From NCBI GenBank assembly GCA_035487155.1, contig DATHMK010000083.1, positions 1 through 64,000 on the forward strand: a DNA stretch of 64,000 bases. The letters are read 5' to 3'. Positions 48,776 through 56,327 of this stretch are shown piece by piece. The notes under the pieces were generated by a model. That model did not search any database. It saw nothing but the letters and a program-made list of their open reading frames with translations, and was not told the DNA's origin. Position 1 is the first letter of the stretch; each line of letters opens with the position of its first letter. This DNA comes from DAIDKA01 sp035487155 (GTDB taxonomy: Bacteria; Pseudomonadota; Gammaproteobacteria; Steroidobacterales; Steroidobacteraceae). A program made the position numbers and the translations under genes.

Positions 48776-48838
48776 CGGCGAACCTCATATATATAGAGTG
48801 TGCCCAGGCCATTGGGCCGGTCCACACCCCAATATTAC

Positions 48839-48868
48839 CGATAAGCATCACTTATCGCTAATCTTTTT
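48839..48868. repeat. inverted repeat followed by T5
   Basis: CGATAAG and CTTATCG (48839-48845, 48851-48857) form a 7-bp stem with a 5-nt loop. A TTTTT run at 48864-48868 lies 6 bases beyond. The T-run is rather distant for a strong terminator, and there is no obvious upstream plus-strand transcript. A recombinase- or regulator-binding site at the integrase end is the alternative. Confidence 0.4.
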
Positions 48869-48937
48869 ACCCCCGAAACCCCCAAAAACCTCAATCCAAT
48901 CAAACCCCAAGAAGTCTACAAGAGTGGGAAGTGGACA

Positions 48938-48965
48938 TCATGATGCTTCCTCTGTAGCATCATGA
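48938..48965. promoter_or_regulatory. inverted-repeat operator of the vapBC-like pair
   Basis: TCATGATGC (48938-48946) and GCATCATGA (48957-48965) form a perfect 9-bp inverted repeat with a 10-bp spacer. It ends one base before the antitoxin ATG at 48967. Antitoxins of this kind autoregulate by binding such repeats, which supports a conditional-cooperativity operator. It also overlaps the ribosome-binding region. Confidence 0.6.
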
Positions 48966-48966
48966 C

Positions 48967-49215
48967 ATGCGAACTACCCTGACCCTCGATGAGGATGTGG
49001 CGGCACGCCTCCAGGCCGAGGCCCGTCACAGCGGGCGGCCGTTCAAAATCGTCGTCAACGAGTACCTGCGCGCCGCCCTGTCCCAGCGCAGGACGGTCAA
49101 GGCCGCTCCGGCATTTCACGTCGCGCCGCGGGCCTTGGGCGGACCGAAGCCGGGCCTCTCTTATGATGACGTCGGTGGCCTGCTCGACCAGGTCGAAGGC
49201 ACGCAGCGGCGGTGA
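48967..49215 (+). CDS. ribbon-helix-helix antitoxin (VapB-like)
   Basis: An 82-residue protein. The first ~45 residues (MRTTLTLDEDVAARLQAEAR, then a KIVVNEYLRAAL helix) form a ribbon-helix-helix DNA-binding domain. The C-terminal part, with PGLSYDDVGGLLDQVEG, looks like the toxin-binding tail. It overlaps the PIN toxin gene by 4 bp, the standard type II toxin-antitoxin arrangement, and sits behind a perfect inverted repeat. Confidence 0.88.
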   Translation: MRTTLTLDEDVAARLQAEARHSGRPFKIVVNEYLRAALSQRRTVKAAPAFHVAPRALGGPKPGLSYDDVGGLLDQVEGTQRR

Positions 49216-49640
49216 AACTGCTGGATGCGAACATCCTGCTGTACGCCTACGACAGCGACTCCGCGCAGCACTTCGCCTGTCGCACCTGGCTGGAGGCCGT
49301 CTTCAATGCGGAGGAGACCCTTGCCCTGCCCTGGCAGACCCTCCTCGCCTTTGTGCGCATCGCCACCAACCCCCGAGCCGTACAGCGGCCGCTGACCGCG
49401 TCCGAGGCCTGCGGCATTGTCGACTCCTGGCTGCAACGCCCCAATGTGGTCGTCCTCGATGCCGGTGAGCGGTTCTGGGAAATATTCCAGGCCCAGATGG
49501 TGGAGGCGCAGGTGCGCGGACCTTTGGTCACCGACACCGCTCTGGCGGCCCTGGCCCTGGAACATGGCGCAACGCTATGCTCGACCGACCGCGACTTTCG
49601 TCGCTTCCGCGCGCTCAAGCTCTTGGATCCCAGTGTCTAG
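49212..49640 (+). CDS. PIN-domain toxin (VapC-like RNase)
   Basis: A 142-residue PIN-domain protein with predicted Mg2+-dependent RNase activity. Acidic residues of the active site are seen as Asp5 in LLDANILLYAYD, in GPLVTDTALAALA near residue 100, and in CSTDRDFRRF near 124. The ILLYAYD and STDRDF motifs are typical of VapC. The GTG start overlaps the antitoxin stop by 4 bp. The set helps stabilise the adjoining accessory DNA or acts in stress response. Confidence 0.9.
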   Translation: MKLLDANILLYAYDSDSAQHFACRTWLEAVFNAEETLALPWQTLLAFVRIATNPRAVQRPLTASEACGIVDSWLQRPNVVVLDAGERFWEIFQAQMVEAQVRGPLVTDTALAALALEHGATLCSTDRDFRRFRALKLLDPSV

Positions 49641-49725
49641 CCGGCGCACCGCCAATACCAAGGTGTAGCTGCCGGATTGATGCTCAGCGCGGCAGGATGA
49701 TCCTTTGCACTTTGGGGAGCAGCTG

Positions 49726-51375
49726 TTGATCAAAGGCTCGGATTTGCTGATCGCCGCCTTGGAGAATGAGGGCGTGGAGCGGATCTTTGGCATCCCGGGC
49801 GAGGAAAACCTCGATGTCGTCGAGTCGATCCGCCAGTCATCCATTCAACTGGTACTGACCCGCCACGAACAGGCCGCGGCCTTCATGGCGGCGACCCACG
49901 GACGCCTGACCGGCAAGCCCGGGGTTTGCATCTCAACCCTGGGCCCCGGCGCCCTGAACCTGTCCACCGGCGCCGCCTATGCGCTGCTGGGCGCCATGCC
50001 CATGATCATGATCACGGGCCAGAAGGGCGTTCTGTCTTCGCGCCAGGCCCGATTCCAGATCGTGGACATTATCGCGGCGATGAAGCCACTGACCAAGCTC
50101 ACGCGGCAGGTGGTCTCGGCCACCATGATTCCGACCCTGGTCCGTGAGGCGTTCCGGGTGGCCGAAGAGGAACGCCCTGGCCCCGTGCATCTGGAACTGC
50201 CCGAGGATATCGCCGCGGAGCGCTGCGAGGCGCCGCCGCTGATTCCGCCACATCCGATGGAGTTACCGCTCGCCAATCCCACCGCGCTGGAGCGCGCGGC
50301 GGATTTGATCATGAAGGCGCAGCGGCCGCTGCTGATGTTCGGCGCCGCCGCCTCCCGTCCCCGCTCCACGCTGGATCTGGCCCAGTTCGTCCTGCGCACC
50401 AAGATTCCGTACTTCACCACGCAGATGGGCAAGGGGACGGTGCCGGGTGGCACCGAACTGTACATGGGTACCGCGGCGCTCTCGGAGCGCGACTATGTGC
50501 ATGAGGCCATTGAGCGCGCCGATCTCATCGTCACCATTGGCCATGACACCGTGGAGAAGCCCCCGTTCATCATGGGGGCGAGCGGTCCGCAGGTCATTCA
50601 CATCGGCTACCAGTCGGCCAACGTCGAGCAGGTGTATTTTCCACAGTCCGAGGTGATCGGTGATCTGAAGATGTCGCTGCGGCTGCTGGCCGACCGCCTG
50701 GAAGGCAAACTGCCCCGGGCGCAGGCGCTGCTGCCCCTGCGGGAGTCCATATTGAGGAACATCGCCGACCGGGACCAGGAGGAGCGCTTCACACCGCAGC
50801 GACTGGTCCACGACATCCGCGAAGTCATGCCCGCCGATGGGATCGTGGCGCTCGACAACGGCATGTACAAGATCTGGTTCGCCAGAAACTATCGCACCCG
50901 CATGGCGAATACCTTGTTGCTGGACAACGCTCTGGCCACCATGGGGGCCGGACTGCCCTCGGCCATCATGGCCGCCTTGCTGAATCCCGGACGGCGCGTG
51001 ATGGCGGTGTGCGGCGATGGCGGCTTCATGATGAACAGCCAGGAGCTGGAAACCGCCGTCAGGCTGCGGCTGGATCTGGTGGTAGTGATCATCGAGGATC
51101 GCGCCTACGGCATGATCCGCTGGAAGCAGGCCGTGGACCGCTTCCCCGACTTCGGCATGACCTTTGCCAATCCCGACTTCGTTCGCTATGCCGAAAGCTA
51201 TGGCGCCCATGGCGCGCGCGTGGAGCGCATCGGGGATCTCAAACCCACGCTGGAACGCGCCTTCACCACCGGCGGCGTGCACCTGGTCAGCATGCCGATC
51301 GACTATTCGGAAAATGAACGCGTGCTGGTCACGGAGCTGCGCGAGCGTTTGTCCGCCTCTCCGGGAGAGCGGTGA
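49726..51375 (+). CDS. acetolactate synthase large-subunit-like ThDP enzyme
   Basis: A thiamine-diphosphate enzyme of the IlvB/AlsS group, 549 residues. The cofactor-activating Glu is in VLTRHEQAAAFMA near residue 47. The ThDP/Mg motif GDGGFMMNSQELETAVRL lies near residue 428, with the metal-binding Asn replaced in context by EDRAYGMIRWKQ, as in catabolic ALS-like proteins. The start is taken as TTG 49726 with GGGGAG at 49713-49718; TTG 49705 is in frame. There is no small regulatory subunit gene, so biosynthetic IlvBN is unlikely. It overlaps the aldehyde dehydrogenase by 1 bp. Confidence 0.87.
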   Translation: MIKGSDLLIAALENEGVERIFGIPGEENLDVVESIRQSSIQLVLTRHEQAAAFMAATHGRLTGKPGVCISTLGPGALNLSTGAAYALLGAMPMIMITGQKGVLSSRQARFQIVDIIAAMKPLTKLTRQVVSATMIPTLVREAFRVAEEERPGPVHLELPEDIAAERCEAPPLIPPHPMELPLANPTALERAADLIMKAQRPLLMFGAAASRPRSTLDLAQFVLRTKIPYFTTQMGKGTVPGGTELYMGTAALSERDYVHEAIERADLIVTIGHDTVEKPPFIMGASGPQVIHIGYQSANVEQVYFPQSEVIGDLKMSLRLLADRLEGKLPRAQALLPLRESILRNIADRDQEERFTPQRLVHDIREVMPADGIVALDNGMYKIWFARNYRTRMANTLLLDNALATMGAGLPSAIMAALLNPGRRVMAVCGDGGFMMNSQELETAVRLRLDLVVVIIEDRAYGMIRWKQAVDRFPDFGMTFANPDFVRYAESYGAHGARVERIGDLKPTLERAFTTGGVHLVSMPIDYSENERVLVTELRERLSASPGER

Positions 51376-52769
51376 TGGCAGCGGCTCTTCAGGTGGTGCG
51401 GGCCTTCGACCGAAAACCCATGACCGAGATTCCCGAGGACGACGCCGCGCTTCTGGAGGTCAAGCTCCAAGCGGCCGCGGACGCCTTCCGCAATCGTCAC
51501 AAGTCGCACAAGGGACGCGCGCCGCATGAACGCGCCGCCCTCCTGTACCACGTCGCGCAGCGCCTGGAGGAGCGCAGGCAGCACTTCACCTTGTTGATTG
51601 CCCAGGAAGGCGGCAAACCGGTGAGCGATGCGGCGGTGGAGGTGACGCGGGCCATCGACGGGCTGCGCAATGCCGCCGAGGCGCTGCGGGATTTTGCCGG
51701 GCGCGAAGTACCCATGGGGCTCAGCCGCGCGAGCGAGGGACGCTGGGCCTTCACCACTCAGGAGCCCATTGGCATCGTGGCCGCGATCTCGGCCTTCAAT
51801 CATCCCCTGAATCTGATCGTGCATCAGATCGCCCCCGCCATTGCCGTCGGCTGTCCGGTGATCGTCAAACCCGCCCCCGCGACCCCACTGTGCTGCCTTG
51901 ACCTGGTCGGGTTGCTGCACGATGCCGGCCTCGAGGAAGACTGGTGCCAGACCCTTGTGACCTCAGACAACGCACTGGCCGAGCGTCTCGCCACCGACCC
52001 CCGGGTGGCCTTTCTCAGTTTCATCGGCTCCGCGCACGTGGGCTGGCATCTGCGCAGTCGGCTGGCCGCCGGGACCCGCTGCGCACTGGAACATGGCGGC
52101 GCCGCCCCGGTGATCATTGATCGCAGCGCGCGACTGGATGAGGTGATCGAGCCCATCGTCAAGGGCGGCTACTATCATGCGGGGCAGGTTTGCGTCTCGG
52201 TGCAGCGCATCTACGTCCACAAGAGCCTGCGTCCGGCTTTCGATGAGCGCCTCGCCGCGCGCGTTCAGGCGCTGCACGTCGGAGATCCGGTGCGGCCCGA
52301 GACCGAAGTCGGTCCGATGATCCATCCGCGTGAGACCCAGCGGGTCAGCGCTTGGATCCAGGAGGCACTTTCCGGAGGGGCGCGCATCATCGGCGGTGGT
52401 CGCCTGAGCGACACGACGCTGCTGCCCTCCATTCTGCTGGACCCGCCCCTCACCGCCAGGGTTTCGCAACTGGAAGTGTTCGGTCCGGTGGTATGCGTCT
52501 ACAGCTTTGAGGACCTGGATCAGGCGATCGAGGCAGCCAATGCACTGCCGACCGCATTTCAGGCGAGTATCTTTTCACAAGAGATCGCCCCGGCATTGCA
52601 CGCCGCGCGCTGCCTGGATGCCTCGGCCGTCCTGATCAACGATCACACCGCCTTTCGCACCGACTGGATGCCCTTTGCCGGACGTCGGGAATCCGGCTAT
52701 GGCACCGGCGGGATACCCTATTCGATGAGCGACATGTCGCAGGAGAAGATGGTGGTGTTCCGCCATTAG
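51375..52769 (+). CDS. NAD(P)-dependent aldehyde dehydrogenase
   Basis: A 464-residue ALDH-superfamily enzyme. The catalytic Cys is in YYHAGQVCVSVQRIY near residue 275 and the general-base Glu in CALEHGGAAPVI near 238. The coenzyme-binding FIGSAHVGWHLR and VIVKPAPATPL segments are in place. The GTG at 51372 is an alternative start. It is translationally coupled to the ThDP enzyme. A similar ALS-like/ALDH gene pair is known in Pseudomonas, though its substrate is not settled. An aldehyde product of a decarboxylase-like reaction would fit. Confidence 0.9.
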   Translation: MAAALQVVRAFDRKPMTEIPEDDAALLEVKLQAAADAFRNRHKSHKGRAPHERAALLYHVAQRLEERRQHFTLLIAQEGGKPVSDAAVEVTRAIDGLRNAAEALRDFAGREVPMGLSRASEGRWAFTTQEPIGIVAAISAFNHPLNLIVHQIAPAIAVGCPVIVKPAPATPLCCLDLVGLLHDAGLEEDWCQTLVTSDNALAERLATDPRVAFLSFIGSAHVGWHLRSRLAAGTRCALEHGGAAPVIIDRSARLDEVIEPIVKGGYYHAGQVCVSVQRIYVHKSLRPAFDERLAARVQALHVGDPVRPETEVGPMIHPRETQRVSAWIQEALSGGARIIGGGRLSDTTLLPSILLDPPLTARVSQLEVFGPVVCVYSFEDLDQAIEAANALPTAFQASIFSQEIAPALHAARCLDASAVLINDHTAFRTDWMPFAGRRESGYGTGGIPYSMSDMSQEKMVVFRH

Positions 52770-52777
52770 ATGGCCTA

Positions 52778-52975
52778 TCACCAGTGCACCCATGCTGCGG
52801 TCGCGGCGCCCAATGCGCCCAGCACCGCCAGCAATACCAGCAGTCCAAGAACACCGGCGACACCCACCAGCGTGGCCGTCACGTCCTCCGCATACAGATC
52901 CTCGGCATCCCCCTCATCGGAGCGATCCTCTGTGACCGTATCCGACCGATCCCATTCCCTTCGGCTGAATTCCAT
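52778..52975 (-). CDS. small single-TM membrane protein, unknown
   Basis: 65 residues. An acidic, hydrophilic N-terminal half (about 1-32, rich in Asp/Glu/Arg) is followed by one strongly hydrophobic helix (about 34-58, Gly/Ala/Leu/Val) and a short WVHW end. GGAG lies 8 bases upstream of ATG 52975. The frame is open further upstream, but that stretch looks non-coding. It is convergent with the ALDH gene, 8 bp away. No family was recognised. Confidence 0.55.
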   Translation of the reverse strand: MEFSRREWDRSDTVTEDRSDEGDAEDLYAEDVTATLVGVAGVLGLLVLLAVLGALGAATAAWVHW

Positions 52976-53206
52976 GGCGCTGCTCCGCAAGACTGCGCCC
53001 ATTAATGCCATCACCCCGCTTGATGGTCTTGAACCAAAGCACCAAAGCATCATCAGTCTCGATCCGATCCCACAGCAGTATTGTTCGATTTGCGCGTCTT
53101 TCGGCCAAGCCAGGCCCCCTCCTGTGCGGCATCCTCCGATCATGCATGGTGCCCCTGCACCTGCCGGAGGTACTCGTTATCCCCCCCTCAACGAACCTCC
53201 CCCTGA

Positions 53207-53239
53207 GCGGCGGGCTGAACCCCGGCCCGCCGCCTTTTT
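53207..53239 (+). terminator. rho-independent terminator
   Basis: GCGGCGGGC (53207-53215) pairs perfectly with GCCCGCCGC (53225-53233) across a 9-nt loop. It is followed by CTTTTT (53234-53239). This is a strong GC stem with a T5 tail on the plus strand. It could end transcripts running from the ALS/ALDH genes, 440 bp upstream, or separate them from the small gene at 53270. Confidence 0.75.
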
Positions 53240-53269
53240 AGATCCAAGCCCGAGGGGGCCGGGGGACTC

Positions 53270-53518
53270 ATGGATGCGGCCTCGGCCGAAGACCGAACAC
53301 TGCGCAAGGCCTGGGCTGAGGCTTGGCTCAGGGAATACCGGTGCCACACACGCTATCTCGCGCTTCTCGCCCTCGATGCGGTGGAAGAATTTGAGCTCCG
53401 ATTTGCCTGGCTGGATTGGTGGAACGCAACCTGCGTCTGTCGCGATGCATTGCAACGCCTGGAAGGCTGGCCGCTGACCGCGGGCCGCGCAGCCGAGGGA
53501 CCTCTGCTGCCCTTCTGA
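53270..53518 (+). CDS. hypothetical small protein
   Basis: 82 residues starting at an ATG with GGGGG 5-9 bases upstream. It is rich in Trp, Ala, Leu and Arg, with a likely helical middle (ALLALDAVEEFELRFAWLDWW region, about 31-52). Cys residues are at CVCRDAL. There is no signal peptide or full-length membrane segment. It lies 30 bp after a strong terminator, so it needs its own promoter or is chance. No family was recognised. Confidence 0.45.
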   Translation: MDAASAEDRTLRKAWAEAWLREYRCHTRYLALLALDAVEEFELRFAWLDWWNATCVCRDALQRLEGWPLTAGRAAEGPLLPF

Positions 53519-53805
53519 GCCATACCTAACGAACTGCTCGCGGAATCCACTCGGCATCGGGTGTGGGTGGGAAACTCACCGAAGGTGCCGCTTGCGGCCC
53601 GCTGCGCTCACTCGCCTTCCCGCACCGATCAGCTGAACGCCGACGACCGACCTTCAGCGACACGGCGGCACGCATTGACTGGTCAATCCCTCTCGCACTG
53701 GGCGCGGCGCCAATCGTACCCTGTATCTTCATCGCCATGGCGTCGGGGATGGCGCCATGACCCCTGAATAACTACTACCCATTCTTTGCAGGAACCTACT
53801 TCCCA
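53519..53805. other. intergenic region without supported gene
   Basis: This 287-bp stretch has only short overlapping frames on both strands with Arg/Ser-rich, low-plausibility translations. I see no convincing promoter, RNA gene or repeat. Confidence 0.4.
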
Positions 53806-54147
53806 GTGCTCAAACTCCAGAGTCATGACGTGATGAGCGAAAGGACCCCCTTCGCCATGACCGCCATGCTATTCATGGCATGCGCCGAGGCATTTCTCCG
53901 TTTTCTTCTGCGGCTAGTATCGTTTAGTGGGATGCCCTTACCCAACAGGGCATTCGTGTTCGGCACGTTGGGGGCCCTTCTGATGACCAATTACCATCCC
54001 TTTGTGAATGGAAGGCGATATGTGGGCATCGTCAGGCAATACGCAAGACAAAGGCGGCACCTCCGATTCCTCGCCATGGCGATACGTGATCCTATCGTGG
54101 GAAGTTTCCTTGCGGCTGAATTTGTGATCCTCCTTCGTATGCCTTAG
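53806..54147 (+). CDS. possible hypothetical protein
   Basis: A 113-residue frame from GTG 53806 (ATG alternatives at 53824 and 53833). It has a hydrophobic segment (about 17-45), a second one at about 48-62 and a basic centre. No good ribosome site, no recognisable family, and base use less regular than in the neighbours. It is reported because otherwise about 790 bp would be empty, and it may be non-coding. Confidence 0.25.
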   Translation: MLKLQSHDVMSERTPFAMTAMLFMACAEAFLRFLLRLVSFSGMPLPNRAFVFGTLGALLMTNYHPFVNGRRYVGIVRQYARQRRHLRFLAMAIRDPIVGSFLAAEFVILLRMP

Positions 54148-54305
54148 GGACACGGTTCCAGGGCCCAGACGCGTTGTGCAGACTTGACCGGCGGACCTTG
54201 GCGAGCGTCAGCAAAGGGTGCAGGACCGGCATTTCGGGCGCGGTACAATCAGGAGGCGAGCTGGCGCTCGTCTACTTCGGTGAGGTGGATTCCAATGGAG
54301 GCGAC

Positions 54306-54815
54306 ATGAAACATCTCGGCAAAGTGGGCTTTGTGACATTGTCTATCGTCGGCCTCGGTTCAATGTGCTGCTTTGCCGCCGAGCCGGCGCCAGTCACACG
54401 AGCGCCGCAGCCAAGCATTGCAATATCGGTATTCGCCGCCTCGCACCAGCGGGTCAAGGGACGCCTGCCAGAGGCGGATCGAATCATTCTGGATCGGATG
54501 AGCGCGCAGGTACGGCGCGCGCTACCGCGCAATGCGCGTCTGCCTGAGGATGCGCGCCGGATACTGGCGACCGCCATGCCGGGTCTTGCTGTCGATGAGA
54601 TCGAGGCGCTCGCCAATTACGCCACCGGGGATGCCGGCCAGAGTTCGATGATGCAGGCCACTCAGCAGATGCAGGAGGCACAAATGAGCTTCAACCTGCA
54701 GTATCTCGCGCTGCAGAATCAGATGCAGAACGAGGAGCGGCAATTCACGATGATCTCCAATATCATGAAGGCGCGGCACGATACCGTGAATAACTCGATC
54801 AACAATATCCGTTGA
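54306..54815 (+). CDS. secreted helical Gln/Met-rich protein of unknown family
   Basis: 169 residues from ATG 54306 with GGAGG at 54298-54302. An N-terminal signal peptide (about 1-25, ending FAAEPA) predicts export. The middle is Arg/Pro/Leu-rich (a DRMSAQVRRALPRNARLP region). The last ~60 residues are a long Gln/Met/Asn-rich helix with repeated QMQ units and an amphipathic pattern, likely a coiled coil. The neighbouring genes give no function. Confidence 0.7.
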   Translation: MKHLGKVGFVTLSIVGLGSMCCFAAEPAPVTRAPQPSIAISVFAASHQRVKGRLPEADRIILDRMSAQVRRALPRNARLPEDARRILATAMPGLAVDEIEALANYATGDAGQSSMMQATQQMQEAQMSFNLQYLALQNQMQNEERQFTMISNIMKARHDTVNNSINNIR

Positions 54816-54973
54816 CGAAATCGGCAGAATATTGCACGAGGGTTCGTGATCGGCAAGACGATCGAAGCCGACGCGGGCGAGCGCTCGCGCTGGTTCCACT
54901 ACCGCCACTCAATTGGCACAGCTGGTGGTAGCAACCTTCACATGAAGTTCATCCTGGGCCGAAGGAGTGTTGC

Positions 54974-55435
54974 ATGCCTAAAATTGATGTCAGTGCCGTG
55001 CCGGCACGAAAGGGGTCCGGATACCCCGCGCTATTTGCTTCACCCTGTAGCATGCGCACCCGACGGCGCGTGGGCGATGCGGGTGGCCTGCGCGATTTCG
55101 GCGTGAATCTCATGACGTTACCGCCCGGTGGGTGGTCCAGTCAACGCCACTGGCACAGTCACGAAGACGAGCTTGTATTCTTGCTTGAAGGGGAATTGGC
55201 CCTGCTCGAAGATGGTGGCGAAACCATGTTGCGCGCTGGCGATTTCGCTGCGTTCCCGAAAGGCACGGGCAATGGCCATCACCTGATCAATAGGTCTGCG
55301 GCCCTGGCCGTCTATCTCGAGGTGGGATCTCGCAACCCGCACGATGTCACGACTTGCTCGGACATCGACATGATGAGTTCCAGCGCCGACGGCAGGTTCG
55401 TGCACAAGGACGGCACGCCCTATCCGGCGAAGTAG
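54974..55435 (+). CDS. cupin-domain protein
   Basis: A 153-residue single-domain cupin. The metal-binding motif 1 is HWHSHEDELVFLLEGELAL near residues 57-75 (His-His-Glu set), and motif 2 is FPKGTGNGHHLINRS near 96-110, with the His completing the site. It belongs to the small cupins sometimes annotated as XRE-associated or sugar-binding, and the substrate is unknown. It stands alone between unknown genes, 158 bp after the secreted protein gene. Confidence 0.85.
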   Translation: MPKIDVSAVPARKGSGYPALFASPCSMRTRRRVGDAGGLRDFGVNLMTLPPGGWSSQRHWHSHEDELVFLLEGELALLEDGGETMLRAGDFAAFPKGTGNGHHLINRSAALAVYLEVGSRNPHDVTTCSDIDMMSSSADGRFVHKDGTPYPAK

Positions 55436-55648
55436 CAGCGCTCGGTGTCCTGAGGTGGCCAGTGTACGAATGCCATTGCCCGATTCTGGAGGGCCGCCAG
55501 TATCTGCCATGGGTGCAGGACCGGGATCTCACCGAACATTTCTGTCCAATGACACCTTTCTGGAACCGGGACCTATGTTTCTGAACGGAGGACCCAGAAA
55601 GTTTATGCGCACTCTGCAGGAACTTGATTGCATGCCGAGAGTTTGGCA

Positions 55649-56239
55649 ATGATAGCTCGTCTCCTGGTGCTTGCAGTCGTGTGGTGCCTGATCATCGGTT
55701 CCCTTTGCTTGGCGAAGGGACGAGTGGAGCACAATCGGTACTACTCCGAGGATGGCGAATACTCGATTGGCTTCGACCGGCTTTATCCACCGACGAAGGA
55801 GACATCGACCCCACACTTGACGACAACGGATTTCCCCTTCAACCCTCCTGCGACCATCAACGGGCTACTGAGCATTCGCACCATCGAATGGTTCAAGCTG
55901 GATAGTGTTGTCCCCAACGACCAGTACGAAGCGACCGCGAAATGGCTTATTCAGGATCACGAGGCACATCGCTTCCACGACCAGAGCTTCGAAGTAAAGA
56001 ACGCGCGAAGTGAGGTCAATGGGCTGGCCTCTCACTACGACTTCATAGCGCTGGGTCAGAAGGTCGGTTCCACATATGGCTGGCACGGAATGGTCTTCTT
56101 TTTCGGGGACCGGGTCGCGCTCGTGTCAGAGATAGTGAGTCCGGTGAAAGGCATCGATGTGACTGGGCTTGAGTTGGCCCCAAGCTACGGATTCACGTCC
56201 TGGGCTCGCACGCTCAGGCGAGAAGGGAAGCGGAACTAG
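55649..56239 (+). CDS. hypothetical exported protein
   Basis: 196 residues from ATG 55649 (an in-frame ATG at 55628 would add seven). The N-terminus has a hydrophobic leader (about 3-24, LLVLAVVWCLIIGSLCLA). The rest is soluble with many aromatic residues and a SYGFTSWARTLRREG ending. Likely a periplasmic or membrane-tethered protein. Base composition is lower in GC than the metabolic genes, suggesting acquisition. No family was recognised. Confidence 0.65.
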   Translation: MIARLLVLAVVWCLIIGSLCLAKGRVEHNRYYSEDGEYSIGFDRLYPPTKETSTPHLTTTDFPFNPPATINGLLSIRTIEWFKLDSVVPNDQYEATAKWLIQDHEAHRFHDQSFEVKNARSEVNGLASHYDFIALGQKVGSTYGWHGMVFFFGDRVALVSEIVSPVKGIDVTGLELAPSYGFTSWARTLRREGKRN

Positions 56240-56327
56240 AAGGCTGAGTCGGTTGCGAACTGGCAGCGTATTCTAGAGCCGAACATATGAACCGCGACCA
56301 TTTCAGCACCTGCATTAAGGGCCATTG

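Noticed and set aside
48839..48868. Strong intrinsic terminator
   Set aside because: The stem is AT-rich and the T-run begins 6 bases after it; no plus-strand transcript is expected to end here, so it is listed only as an inverted repeat.
53526..53738. 70-residue minus-strand frame
   Set aside because: No ribosome site, no family and overlaps other equally poor frames on the plus strand.
55354..55652. Short frames between the cupin and exported protein genes
   Set aside because: They overlap the cupin end or lack start signals; the 213-bp gap is treated as intergenic.
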